64,000 nucleotides of DNA from Opisthocomus hoazin (lineage: Eukaryota > Chordata > Aves > Opisthocomiformes > Opisthocomidae): NCBI RefSeq assembly GCF_030867145.1, contig NC_134428.1:21059537-21123536 (forward strand). Reading direction: 5' to 3'. The position numbers were made by a program, and so were the translations under genes. The notes beneath the pieces were generated by a model, which did not search any database, was not told the DNA's origin, and saw only the letters and a list, made by a program, of their open reading frames with translations. Below, piece by piece: positions 14,101 through 26,600 of this stretch (position 1 is the first letter of the stretch; each line of letters opens with the position of its first letter).

Positions 14101-14758
14101 GCTGCTCACAGCCCCAGCATCCCTGTGTGTGCAAGCGCACCTGCCCCGCTGCTCCCTCGCACCTGGTCCTGAGGCATCACCAAGGCTTGGGAAGGGGGTG
14201 CAGGCTTGGGCACCTCTTTCCCAGTGGAAATTTTCTCTTATCCATGGCTGGAAGATTTCTTCAGTGGCTGAGAATGGTCCCCAAGGGGAGATTACCCTTC
14301 CCTGGAGTCGGTCTTTATGGTTTTCTGGCCTCTCCAGGGCTCCAAAGATTTGCATGCAAGTCTGGCAGCAGTGTTTATTCACTAAATCACCCAAAAAAGG
14401 GGAATTTGCAGAAGAAAGTGGTTTAGGTGAGAGGTTGGTCTAAGCATAGAGGCAAAAAGAGAAGAGAGAGTGTAGGAAAAAGGGGAACAGGAAAGGAGAA
14501 CTTTGTGGAGTGATGAGACATGTTTTAAGTTCCCTTGGAGAAGAGGATCTTCACCTTTATCCAGACCAACCACTTCGTCCATCATTTTGAAAACTTCTGC
14601 TTAGAGAAGCTTGACCCTGGAGCCGAGCTTCTGTTTGGTGAATGAGATGGAGTTCAGCGAAAAATGTGCCTTTTTGAGGGGAACCAACAATGTGCAAATC
14701 CAGGTCAAATGCAAATGCAGGGTTTCAGCCAAAGCAAGTGAGGGAGATCATTTGGAAG

Positions 14759-14783
14759 ATGTTGAAACATCCAGTTTCAACAT
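14759..14783. repeat. 10-bp perfect inverted repeat in AT-rich tract
   Basis: ATGTTGAAAC and GTTTCAACAT are perfect reverse complements separated by five bases. They lie in a 200-bp tract rich in TTTCAA and AAAAC words (about 14750-14860). It could be part of an ancient palindromic repeat. No gene is associated with it. Confidence 0.6.
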
Positions 14784-17700
14784 TTTTTTCAAAACAAAAC
14801 ATTTTTTTGGCTTCTTTATTTCAAAACAGTTTTTCCTATTTGAACAGTGCTGCGAGCCAAAAGGAGAAGGGTTAAAAAGGTATTTAAAAGACCCCAAAAA
14901 GGGAAGAAAACATTGTGGGTTTGGTTGGAGGGATGTTTCAGGTTGAGCTGAACCAACTTTTTTTTGACATCTTGCCACTTTCTTCCCTTGGTATTTTTTT
15001 AGCACAGAGAGTGAGTGGAGAAGCCCCATCCCGTGGAGCACCCCTGCAAACCAGGGATAGAGTCTGCCTTGCAGCCGCCCAGAAATACCCCTCTGCTGCT
15101 TAAAAAAACCCCCCACTTTTCCCTTCTCCCTGCCAAATTTTCAGAGCTGCAAACGCGGCATCACGCAGTCCTGTCTGCCCGGTGGGGACACGCATCGGGC
15201 AAAGAGCAAACCCTCCCCGGGGTCAGAAATCCCCCCGCGTCCCCGAGGGGAGCCAGCTGCTCTGTCTCAACGGTCTCCCCTCTCCCCTCACCCCCGGCAC
15301 CGCTCTATTTTTCCACTCGAGCAGGCGAAGCCCAAACGGGGCGAGGAAGAATACGGCCCTTTGTGCGAGCTGAACACGGGCCATGTGTTGCGCTAATGCT
15401 GCCGGCGAGCCCACCCCGAGCTGCACATTCAGCCCTAGATTAGCGCAGCTATCAGGACACATTTAGATATGGACGATTTCCTCCGCTGTCGCCGGCGAGG
15501 GGGGACAGTGTGGGAAAGCTCTTCTCCAGGCACGGGGCCCTTCTCTTGCCCATCGTTGCCCAATCCCAGAGCCGGGGGCTGGTTGTTAATCGGATTCCCA
15601 CCACGCCGAGCGAGATACAGCAGCGGCGTGTGACCTTCCCGGAGGTGCGGGACGGCTGAGGAGCCCTGTGGGAACCAGGGCACGGAATGCTCCGATAGAA
15701 AGGACGAGATTTTTCAGGGTTCAGTGGTCAAGGTCTTTTCCAGCAGGCCACTGTGCCTTGCAAGCTTGCATCCCACCTGTGATGCCCCCCCTTCTCCCAA
15801 GACGGCCCACTGGAGCGGGGTGGCATTAACCCTTGGTGGCCTGGGTGACTGGAAATGATTTTAGAGGGGCAGAAACATGTGGGAGAGGGAGAGGAGAGGC
15901 AGATGCAGCACAGCAGTAGAAGTCGCATCACCCTGTATCTGCTAATAGGACGAAAGCTTCCCTGTCCAGGCAGGAGGGTTGGATCCAGCCTGGATCAGCA
16001 GTTGCTCACCTGCTATGTCATGGGCTTGGTAGTGCTGAGCGCTACGTAGGTGATACATCCCCCCGGTCAAGGTGCTTGTCAGCCCTGTCCAAAACTGGGG
16101 TGCTGCGTGGGAGCACCCTGCCAGGTGGCACTGATACCCCCTTTCTGTGACTGGAAGGAATAGGGGCACTAGAGAAGTTATGTGGCTTCTTCCCAATTAG
16201 CAGCATGATGGGGACTAGCAGGCAGCAGTTCTGGGTCCCTCTCCCTCCTGCAACTGTGCTGTTTGGTGCAAACATATCTCGTATGCTGTTCCAAATGCAT
16301 GCTATTAGTGAAGATGCTGTGCAGGCAGGGCATCAGCTGTGACCAGCAGGGACTGTGGCACCCAGGTCCCCATGCTGGGCTGTGTCCCCCTCTCCCAGCA
16401 GCCGGCTGTGGGGTGACTGGTGCAGGGACGGACTGTGGTGAGGACCATAGCCACAGAGACCTGCAGGCAGCCACGGTCTCTGCTATCCTCTCCACCAGAC
16501 CTGATGCACTGGGAACAAACACCAGGTGCCTTCATTGCTGCCCTAAGGAGGGGGACCGTTGGGATGGTTCATGGAAACCTTGGGACAGGCTTTGGGGGCT
16601 GGCGCTCGGTCGGCTCGTGGGAATCGGCGGCGATGGAGAGCAAACCCCCGCAGGGACACTTCCAAAGTAAGTGCTAATCCTGCCACCTCCTCCTCCCACC
16701 CCTGTGGTGCCTCCGCACCCACTCCCGTGCTGCCCACGGCATCCCCGCTGGGAAAGGGCTCTCATTCCCCACCTTCTCATAGCGGGGAGGAAGGATGGCA
16801 AACTTCACACCACCATGTCAGGCAAGGTCCCAGCACACCTCTGCAGCATCCTGCCCCTCCGCCCCCGTGCCTTCTCACCCACCTCCATCTCCTCCCTCAG
16901 ATGTTGCTATAAAGACATCAGCGGCAGTAAAGAGGTTAATGTGTGTGGGAGGAGGAGGAGGGGGAGAGTGAAGTGGTTCCCATGAACCGGGTCCAAGGCT
17001 TTTACAGCCTCCTTAGCAAAGCAGAGCATCTGGCCACGGGGTTCATTTGCCCTGGAGCAGATGGTCCTGTCCTCCATCGATGCGGCTGGGCAGGCGGGAG
17101 ATGGGCTGTGGCTGATGCTGAGCCCCAGAGAGCCTTTTGTCACTTGGAGCTTTCACAGAAGACAGGGCTGAGACACACGGGGGGGAGGGAAAGGGGCAGG
17201 AAAGAGGGGCCTGGGAGAGCTCTGAAATTCTCAGTCTGAACAGGTTCCTGAAGGTGGTTTGGTTTTTTTTTTTAAGGCTCCAGAGCTCAGTGCTGACACC
17301 TTAACCCAGAGCCCCCATCCTTAGCCCGCAGCCTGTCACCCAGGACTTTTCTCCCAGGGGACTGCTGTCCCAGCCACAGAATGGCACTGGGACCTCCTGA
17401 CTCTCATGCTGTTGAGTGCTTGGCATCAGTGCGAGAAGGAGAGACCACTCTGGCTTTGGTCAGCCTGCCTGGGCACGTTGTCTTGCTAGAAGGAGGGTTG
17501 GCACATTCAGAGCCACGTGTCCGGCACCGTCTGCCTTGTCACGCTGCCCAGGGAGGCTCGGCTGGGAAAGGCTGGGACCTCCTGCTGGGAGAGGCCTTGG
17601 GGAAGCTGGAAAAGTCACGTCTTCTGTCACCTCCCTAGGGCCATGATGCTGGGGTCCCAAGGCCCGAGCGTGCCCTGAAGGCTACTGTGGGACTGCCTTC

Positions 17701-17810
17701 CCCATAGCAGAGATACGCCCCCAAAAACAGTTGCCATATTCGCCACGCTGCTGAGCAAGGCGTTTGGTGGAGAACACCCTTGCCAAAGATGCCTAAAAAA
17801 AGATGTATGA

Positions 17811-18745
17811 TGTGATGGTTTAAGGCTGTAACCAGAGCTTTACTTCGCAGGTTCCCGGTTTCCTAAGAGGAGTCTCCTTCCAGTACGCAGGAGGTTTCCC
17901 TGCCTGGGGCTGCTGGGCAAGGCTGGAGCACAGTCCTGGAGCAGGACCTCAACACCACATTCAGTGTACCATGAATCACGCCTCTGGTTTGTCTTCTCTC
18001 ATTTATGACATCTGTCTGTGGTGCCTGGAGGGAACGGAGGCCTCCATGTCCATCTATATTGGAGAACAATCTCCTTGCTTGTCCCCTCTGAAGAGAGAGT
18101 TGAGCTTCCTGATTTACACATATCTGGGCTTACAATCTCTGACAACATATCTCTGGACCATCTCTTTATCAGCTGTGACATAATTATTGTTGCCAGAGAC
18201 TTAAGCAAACCCTCCCTTTGCTCTCCAAGCAATACAGCACTCTCTCACCACTTCTTATGCTGGAGCAGTAGCCCTGAAATAGCCCCTTCCAAATTTCTGC
18301 TCCAGGGCTGAGGATCTTGAGGTCCTTCTCTTGGATCCTTCCCCTTCCTTGGAGGACTTCATACTATGACACTGCTTCTTGTCTCTTCTCACCACCCTCT
18401 TAAAACAATAACCCATCCTCAGTGATGCAGGATGTTATGCAATGATTTCTGAAGATATTACATCGCTGAGGGTTCCCGAGACCTCTTCTGCTCAGAAGGA
18501 AGATCAGCTGTGCTGGCTCCTCCAGGCTTTCTCCTGAGACCCACCTGTGCTGCCTCTCCTCTGGGTCTATGGAGGTGGGAGAAAAGGCTGAACTCACCAG
18601 GGACTCCAGATGGACCTCCATCATCCCTGCTGTCCTGCGGAAACCATGTCTTCCCCCAGCCCCTTGCCAAGAATAAAGAAAATTGATGAAATCTGTGACT
18701 TTGCCAACACGGTCCTCAGCCCTCTGGGTCTCTGATCTTCCAGGA
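17811..18745 (+). mobile_element. Possible solo LTR of an endogenous retrovirus
   Basis: The segment starts TGTGATGGTTTAAGG, a start reminiscent of avian ERV LTRs. It continues as pyrimidine-rich sequence, has AATAAA near 18671, and could end ...TCTTCCA near 18745. No target-site duplication is visible and no gag, pol or env frame adjoins it. The boundaries are by eye, and it may simply be unique sequence. Confidence 0.25.
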
Positions 18746-21700
18746 TGGCTGTAAGTTATTCTAGGAGAGCCTATATCCTCCCGTCTTGCTGGATTTTCCT
18801 ACCTTGGCTCCACCGTGTCCCAAGGGGAGGACAATGTTAGCACAGATCTTCCTCTGGAAGCCTGTTTACCAGAGGATGGGAGCAATTTTCCAGATGTGCT
18901 GGAGGGAAGTGGCTTCATCCAGGGACCTGCCCATCATGTGTTTTGTATCCCTGCTAAGACATCTTTTCCTTGCAGGGAGGATGCGTGTGTTCGGCAGCCA
19001 GCCCGACTCGCATGAGCCTGGACCTGCTCCCAAACACCTCGGCCAGGGCCACGTCCGACAGGCTGCACACTCACGCATGCTGTGGCAGCTCGGCAGCTGC
19101 GGGCAGGCAGCCCCATGCAGCGTTGAGGAGAGACCAGCCTTGCGCCGGCCTCGCTGCCGCATTCCCCAGCTGCTGCAGGGACATTTCTACCCATGCAAGA
19201 ACATCCCTCCCCACCCAGGGCCATGGCAGCAGGTCACGTGCCGTCCCCAGACAGCCAGCCTGGACAGCAGCCACCCTAGCAGCATCTCACGCCTGCTCGT
19301 CCCATCATCCCCAGAAATGCTCATAATTTCCTGCCAAACTCAACGTGCTTCGTCACACCGAGCCGCCGAGGGCTGCCTCACAGCCAGGCAGAGGATTGCC
19401 CTTCCCAGAAGACGTAGCAAGGAGCCAGCTTCGTTTAGAGAACTGAGAATAATAAAAGGAAACAGAATGAGCTGAAGTGCTATAGGAAGCAAGAGGCTGG
19501 GTGCTAAAGACAACAGGGGAAAGTCAATAGCAAACAGCTGTAGTGCAGATGCTGAGCAGAACCGAAAGCCTCAGCTCCCAGGACAGACTGTAACTAACCA
19601 GCAGACGCAGCCTGGGATGAGTAAATCAGTTTATCGCTAGGGGAGGAGGTCATTTGTCACTTAGGCAAAACCAGTGTGTCACAAATGGGAAACTGCAAAT
19701 TCTCCATGACATTGCACCATAGCAGAGAGAAACCACAGATGATGCCGAGGAGGGCAGCCAGGACGCTGGAGGAAGAAGCATTGGGCAGGAAGAGAAAGGT
19801 CCCGATCCAACTCCATCCCATGTTTAGGTTTAAGCAAGTAAACAGTCCCATTCATGTTCAAGTGCTTTAATGTTTTATTGGGCCAGGATTTTAAAAGTGA
19901 TGAAAAGTCTGTATGAATCCAGAGCAGAGGCTCGGCTGAGAGAAGAGGGAGGAACCAATCAGTCAGCACGAGAAGGCTGGAGATAAGGGACCAGTCAATG
20001 ACTGGTTTATATCAGTGAGGCTTCACTGGGGTTATGCAGCTCCTCAGCAGAGAGGAGCCACAAACGGCTTTACATGGACTAAATGCAGTGAGTATCTGTA
20101 GTAAATCAGTCGTTTTAATGGGATCAGGGAGGGGCAAGTGCTGATTTCTTTGAGAAGAAGAGACACTGCAGTCTCCTTGGACTTGTCAGTACTCTGGATG
20201 GCATCCCATCCCGCCATGGGCCGAGTCACGCATCTGCCAGGCTCTGTCTATGCTGGATGGGGCTAGACATCCTGAGGACACTCAGCAGCATGAGCTTGTG
20301 CTGCAGTAGAGGCTGAGGACCAATATCCCTTCTTACATTTCTGTGAAGCATTTAGCACCCCTGCAAATCCCTAAGTGCAAAAGGTAGTCGGAGACAAGCA
20401 AGGCTCTCCCAGTTTTTGCAAGAGGCTGTAGGTGTTTTGTGCCCGGGACCAGCTCTGCCCAGCCATGCCAAAGGGTGCCAGGAAGGAAATGGAGACAGAC
20501 CTGGGCTTTCCTCTGCGTTTTCCCACTCGTCGCTGAGATTTTGAGATTGTTGCTGCTCCCCCAACGCAGAGCCAGGGATAAGAAGATGGTTTCCTTGTGC
20601 CACCTCCTCCTTGCACACCCAAGGCACAAACCCAGAGTTGTCCATGGTGTACCAGTAACCGTCCATTCCCTGTTTGTGCATATGTATGTGTGTGCCTCAC
20701 CCTCTCCATCTCCATCTCCACGCATAGGCTCAGGGATGCTTGCCAAGGGCACAGGGCTTCCATCCATACCTGCTTTTTTGTGGACATCTGAGTACAGAAG
20801 AGAAAGCACTGGGAAGCAGATGTCGACACAATCTCCTCGTTAGAGATGAGTCCCTCTGGACCGCAGGAAGAGCCGCCTGTCGGATAGGTCAGGAGCGCCG
20901 GTGCCTTTCGTCATTGTCCTACCGCTCCGGTGCCGAGCCATGCCGTGGGTTCCCACAGCTGAGCTACAATGGAGGCACAACAGGCTCCTCTGGGGACAAA
21001 ACCTAATCTGAGAGATACCGAGGCTTAGAAAGCTCTTCCTAAAAAAGACACAGTCAAAAGCTCTCGGATGCCCTGTGTCCACGGATACCTGATACGCCCG
21101 CCTGCAGTATGATTACCTCCAGCAGGCTTTGTCCGCTCCAGCTCCCCTGAATGTCACACTTGTTCCCAAATGCCAGTGGGAAACAATGTGGGGGCACACA
21201 AGGAAAAGCCTCCTCTGTCCCTCCCAGCCTGAAAGTAAATATCAAATGCCTGTGCCAAAAGGGAGGGAGGGGAATGGCGAGAGAGGAGACAAAAAGTAAA
21301 AAGCCCAGGGTTGAGAAATGCCTCAGTGAAACTGGGTCATGGCTATCGGGTGACAGGCAGAAAAACGTCCCGGTTCTCCAAGAGGGTGAGCAGATGCCTC
21401 TGACCAGCAGCTCCTTGCTGCTGGTGGCCTCATGAGCAGACATGCCTGGCGGGTGCTTGAGGAGAAGAGGAAATGTGCCGTCATTACTCCGTGTGTCTCC
21501 AGCTACCCTATATGGTACATCATAAGGGGTGGGGTGCTTTGATGCTCCCCCTAAAATCCTTTCTGGGCTCTGAGAAGGGCAACCATGCTATGATCCAGCA
21601 GAGGTTGGAGGGCAGTGGGTTGTGGTGCGGTTGGCTTCGCTCTGCTACACTTAGACCCTCCTCGTGCCACTGCCACCACGGCAAGAGACATCACCTTCCT

Positions 21701-23199
21701 GCGGACAAAGAGGCTTCACAGGGTCTTCTAGAGGCTCTCCCAGATCCACCCAGCTTCCTGTCCCTTCACACCACACATGGATCCAATAGCCTCTTCCCCA
21801 CGGACTGCCCGGACGTGAGCTGGAAACAATCTGATTTTCCATCTTTATCTTCCCTCCCCGCTGCTGGTGAAGTCAAGTTCTCTTCAGCCCCCTCCTTCCT
21901 GTAGGCCACACATGCTTTCTTCCTCTCTCAACGAGTCCCTTTGTCCCATGAAGGGGATGTGTGTCCAGCTGAATGTGCCTCTGGGCCAGTGTCTGGTCAC
22001 TGGCCCTGCTGTGTCCTCTCCCAGATGGGGAGATGGTCCTCCCGGCGTTCCCATTGTCCTTGGAGCTTGGGCAGCACAGGCAGGAGCCGGGCTTTATCAA
22101 AGGCTTGCTGGAAATGCAAATAAACACTGTCACGAATGTGGTTGCTATCAGCTGTGCGTCCTCTTCAAACAGCCACAGAATGTCCTCGTCCTCTTCCCTG
22201 TCTGAGGGTGGAAGGGAAAAATTGTCTAAAAACATGCGTTTGTGTCAGCACAGCTACCTGGGCCACTGGCCCCAGCAGCAGGTCCAAGCCTAGGCCAGCG
22301 CAGCCAGAACAATGTGGCAGGAAAAGAGGCTTTTCTATGAGTTCAAGCTCAAGGTCTGACCCAGAAATCACTGACACCAGAGGCAGTTTTCCCACTAAGT
22401 TTATTGGGCTTTGGTGCAATCTTTTAATGGATCACTGGGAACATGGGAGGAGGCAGAGAGCAGAAGCAGAGGACACATGAGCTAGAGAAAAAAATCCAAC
22501 CAAGTGCAAGGGACTGTAATGCATGGCCTGCTCCAGAGCGAGATCCCTCATTCTATAGGTCACTTAAAAAAGTAGTTATATTTCAAAGAAACTGGAGAAG
22601 TTATTCAATAGTTCACGGGATCCTAATGGCAGATCCCCTAGTGCGATCCAGGGGGCAAGGCTGGAGGCATGCCACATTGTCTTCTTGGAGCAGCATGGAT
22701 AGGTGGGGTGGACCACAAAGGGAAGTCCTCTGCTTTGAGCAGTGACCCACCAAACAAGCGACAGCAGGGCCAACGGCTGAAACTGCATTTTGAAGACATA
22801 TAGAGGTTCATGCATTGCAAGAGTTGATGAAAGACTTCCTGTAAAGAGAAGACAACCCAAGGAGCAGCCCCTTCTGTGGCCAGACGGCCACACAGGGAGT
22901 GTGACCTTGTCTCACAAGATAACGAGATTTATTCTGCTCCTTTTGATGGGACATCGATTAAGGCTTCCATGCTTGTGAGGGCAGCAGGAGTTCAAAGGGC
23001 TGAAGGGACAGCATGGAGCAGTGCAAGACAAGACTCTCTTGGCTTCGTCCAGAGATTTATAGATGCTGTTTGTCTTAGAGCAAGATGGATATGAACATCC
23101 AACTGCTTGAGATCAGACCAGAAAGGCAGAATCCATCCAAACTGCCAAACTGAGATGAACTCAAAATAAGCCTCAAGACCCCTGTCATATCGGGAACCC

Positions 23200-23375
23200 A
23201 AACAAACCATGCTGCCAGTGCTCGTGGGGCCGCAGGTCAGCTGGCTGCTCTCCCAGCAGTGTGCCTTGCAGTTCAGAAGAGATGAGCTCACTATGCAACA
23301 GAGCTGGAGATCAAACCCAAGCCGGGAGGGCAGTCTGTCTGTCTCATGCTCGCTCAGACAGTGAGCCAGGGCCAG
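23200..23375 (-). mobile_element. MIR/CORE-like tRNA-derived SINE remnant
   Basis: Reading the minus strand, an A-box-like stretch (TGGCTCACTGTCTGAGC, near 23352-23368) is followed by a B-box-like GGTTTGATCTCC (23306-23317). Then comes CCAGCTCTG, which in MIR follows the B box directly. Order and spacing fit a tRNA-derived SINE head. The copy is heavily decayed and its ends are approximate. Confidence 0.4.
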
Positions 23376-23588
23376 TTTTGATACTCATTCAGGAAAAATG
23401 GCTTTTTTGAGTGGATGCAGCCACGCATTCCTCATCTTTTTTCGGTGACGGCCTCAGCTAGGGCAACTCAACAGGACTTTGCCAATGGAGCTGTGTCAAT
23501 CTGGAAGTAGTCCCTTGGAAATCAAGCTCAGTTGCAGGTGCCATGAAGCAGGATTTGAGACTTAGGAACCTTCAATGGACTGAATTCG

Positions 23589-23655
23589 CTGCCACTGCGG
23601 GATTTGAACCCAATATCAGGCTAACAAGCCCTTGCCACCTGTGCAGCTAAGGCAG
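23589..23655 (-). repeat. tRNA-like remnant (decayed tRNA or SINE head)
   Basis: The minus strand holds GGGTTCAAATCCC, a near-perfect Pol III B box. The 5' CTGCC pairs with the 3' GGCAG as an acceptor-like stem, and TTAGCTGCACAGGTGG is A-box-like. The whole is 67 nt, a few bases short of a normal tRNA, and the D and anticodon stems pair poorly. I read it as a fossil SINE head or tRNA pseudogene, not a working tRNA. Confidence 0.4.
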
Positions 23656-26600
23656 GAGAAGCAGCAAGGGCACATGTGCTCTGCCGACTCGCTGCCTCCA
23701 GGAAGCCTTCCTGCACTATTTTTGCAGCGCTGACCTCATTGCTCGTATCAGCCTGCCCTTTTCCAGCTTCCTCTCCTTGATATCTGGCTTTTGCCCCGTA
23801 TTTCCTCACACGTTGAGCAATCACCTTAAGCCTCACTTCACATTTCTAGGATTCTTGTTTATCTCCCCGTGCGGCACGGGGCTCTGACGGGGCTCTGCCT
23901 TCCTGTCCTGCCTGGCCAGTTCCTCTGTTTACCTATAACACAAATTGTATTTGTTTGCCTTTTTTTTTAATGCAGAAAAACAACTTGGTACCAGGATAGA
24001 CATTTTACTCCTTCTTTTCTGCTCATTTCTCCATGGTCCCAGTCACCTTCTCCAGTTCTTACCACCTGCAAGCAATGTTTCTTCTGCCCTCGCCGTGGGC
24101 AATGGCTAAAACGCCTGCTGCAAACAGAAATTCCCAGCTCAGGTGAGTCTGGAGTCTCCCAAACCTTCTAACTGGTCCCATACTGGCCACTATTGTTTGC
24201 AAGGAGGTAAAAACTTCGATCCCAATGGGGCACAGAGGGGAAATGAAAATCTCTTTGCCACCCCCACCTCCTTGTGCTCCCCCACTGACCCCTCTCCCCT
24301 CCATGATCCCACACTCTTCCCTCACAAAGCAAATTCTTCCTGGATTATATTTTAATATCTGCAAAGCCTCAAGTTTGAAAGAAAAACAAATGTGAAACCA
24401 GCTCATGAATTTCCTCGATGTGAAAAAAAGAGAAATGGCCTCCGTTGCTCCCAAGAGCCTGTGTCGGAGCCACATGGACGGATTAGTGTGGGCAGAGCTG
24501 ACAGCCAGGCACTCTGTTAGACCCCAGGATTGAGACATCAGGAGCTTAAACCGAAAAGAGACGGGACAGTTGCACAGTGCAAGGGGAAAACACGATAGCA
24601 ACCATCTTGAGAACTTAGTCTCTCTTGCCCCACGCATTTCTGGTACATATCCCTGGCTAGTTTGTGCATTTATAATTTATGTTCCCAGTAAAAGTGACGA
24701 GGTGACACTGCAGGGTCTCGGGGCTGGGAATGCTGCACCAGCAGGAGCATGGTCCTGTCTCCTGGGGAAAACCTGCCTACAATAGCATCCCACCCTGCAG
24801 AGGCTGAGATCGAGCTGGGAAACAAAGTCTTGCTGTTCCCTGAGCTTTTCCCTTTTGCATTTCACCCAGTTTGAGCCTGGGGAAATGACAGCTTGCCTGT
24901 GCACAGCCCTTGGTGGGGGAAGCTCCAGCCCTGGCTGTCCCTGGCTCAGCACGTGGGCTCCAGCAGCCCCTGCAAAGCATCAGCGTGTTTTTCTGCTTTG
25001 CAAAGGGATGGTGTTGTTACGAAAGGGAAGCAAGGTGAGAGATAACAGTATAATATGGTTTCCTCTTCCCTCTCAGCTGCTAGTTTGAATCCAGCCCAGG
25101 TCGGCAGTGGAGGACGTCGTTGCTGCTGGGTGCCTGTCCAGCGGTGTGTGCAAGCCACACTGTCTGGCTGCGGTCCCGCTTCCTACAGGGAAGGTGGCTT
25201 GGCATGGTCCCTGTGCCCTCTTCCAGATGAGCAGCCAGCAGCCAGCTTACTCCATAATAAAAGTCATGTTATTCCAAGTGCAAAAACCAGGATAACTATT
25301 CTTGAATAATGTCCTTTCTCCACCAGATTGGACAGCCCACACCCAGGATGCTATTCCTAAATGGAGATTGCAGTTAATTCTCAAGCTGGACAACACTTGA
25401 AATAAACCCAAAAGAAATGACCTTGTCATCTTTAGATGTGGTCCTTCAAGGTCAGGGAATGAGGGACAAAGGGGACCCTGAAGGGGCAAAGGACAGAGGC
25501 CGTTCTGCAGCAACAAGAGGAGCAATCGCTTTATCGAGGACGTCTAGTCCCTTCCAAGAGTACAAAACACGTCGCCTCCACCCTTCCTGACACAAACCTT
25601 TCTGAGCCATGGGGAACAGGAATAAGGAGTTTCCTCAATTTTTGCTACCAGGGTTTGAGCATGATCGCTGACCCAAGTTTTTCCCTGGTGGTATGCAGAA
25701 ATATTGCGCCGTTCTCCACCACAGCTTGGTTTCCCAGCCTACAGTACATGTGTTTGCTTCTTGGCTCGTCTTGTTACAGCAGGGTGACAGGGGACAAAGG
25801 CTGTCCATGAGCCCCAGGGCATCTCGCAAACTGGGACAGCTGCCCCCAGAACACCCGGCACAGTGGCTAGGCTGGGTTATTTTCTCCTCCCCTCACAGAC
25901 AGGAAAATTAATTCCCAGTATTTTGACTCTGTTTCCTCTTTTTCATAAAAAAATCCAGGTCTGAAGAAAGTTTCTTGGCCTCTCTGGGTGATGGGAGCAT
26001 CATTCTACATCGCTTGACTGGGGACTTCCCCCCTGGGCTCTGTGTGTGGGACAGGCATAGGGGACTGGGGCAGGGACGTTGGCTTGCAGTACACAAGGGC
26101 TGTGCCTGGCCAGCAGGTCCTAATGTCACCCGGGCTTCCCAGGCACCCTGCTCGCACACACGTGAGAGGAACTTCAAGGGGAAGGCTCAAAGCCCCAAAT
26201 GAGTGACCAGCGCTGGGCATCTTGGTGTGAGGTTCCAGCCCAAGGAGGGAGCTGGAAACATGCGTGGAGCGGGGGGTTAGTCCTGGACTGAATATCAACT
26301 CGGGATTTGTCTATGACTGACTGATCTGGGAAGAAATGTTCTCAACTCTCTTCTTGCCACATGGATTTGCTCTGACTTGTCTATGTTTTGGGGTTTTAAA
26401 TATTCTCTTCTCAAAGGGATCATCTGTTCTTGGTTAGCTACCACCAGGCCACCCCATGCGCTGGTGGATTTCAATGGCTAGAAGGACTTGTCATAAAAGG
26501 CTGTTAGCTCCCCAAAGGCTTTAAAAAAACTGTGTTTTTAATGAAGTTTAAGAAGTGGATCTGAAAACTTCTGAACAACACAATCCTGGAGCAGCTGGGC

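Larger units (their letters stand above)
2361..17810. other. Long non-coding flank upstream of LFNG
   Basis: About 15 kb without a recognisable exon. I looked for the mammalian neighbours GRIFIN (galectin HFNPR and WG.E motifs) and CHST12 (a long single-exon frame) and saw neither. The stretch holds an old transposon-like fragment near 5067-5130, several AT-rich homeodomain-site islands (for example 5820-5960 and 13421-13530) and an inverted repeat at 14759-14783. It is otherwise unremarkable. Confidence 0.55.

Noticed and set aside
18786-19475. 229-codon plus-strand frame
   Set aside because: No family motif, signal peptide or conserved pattern seen. The length is compatible with chance in this composition.
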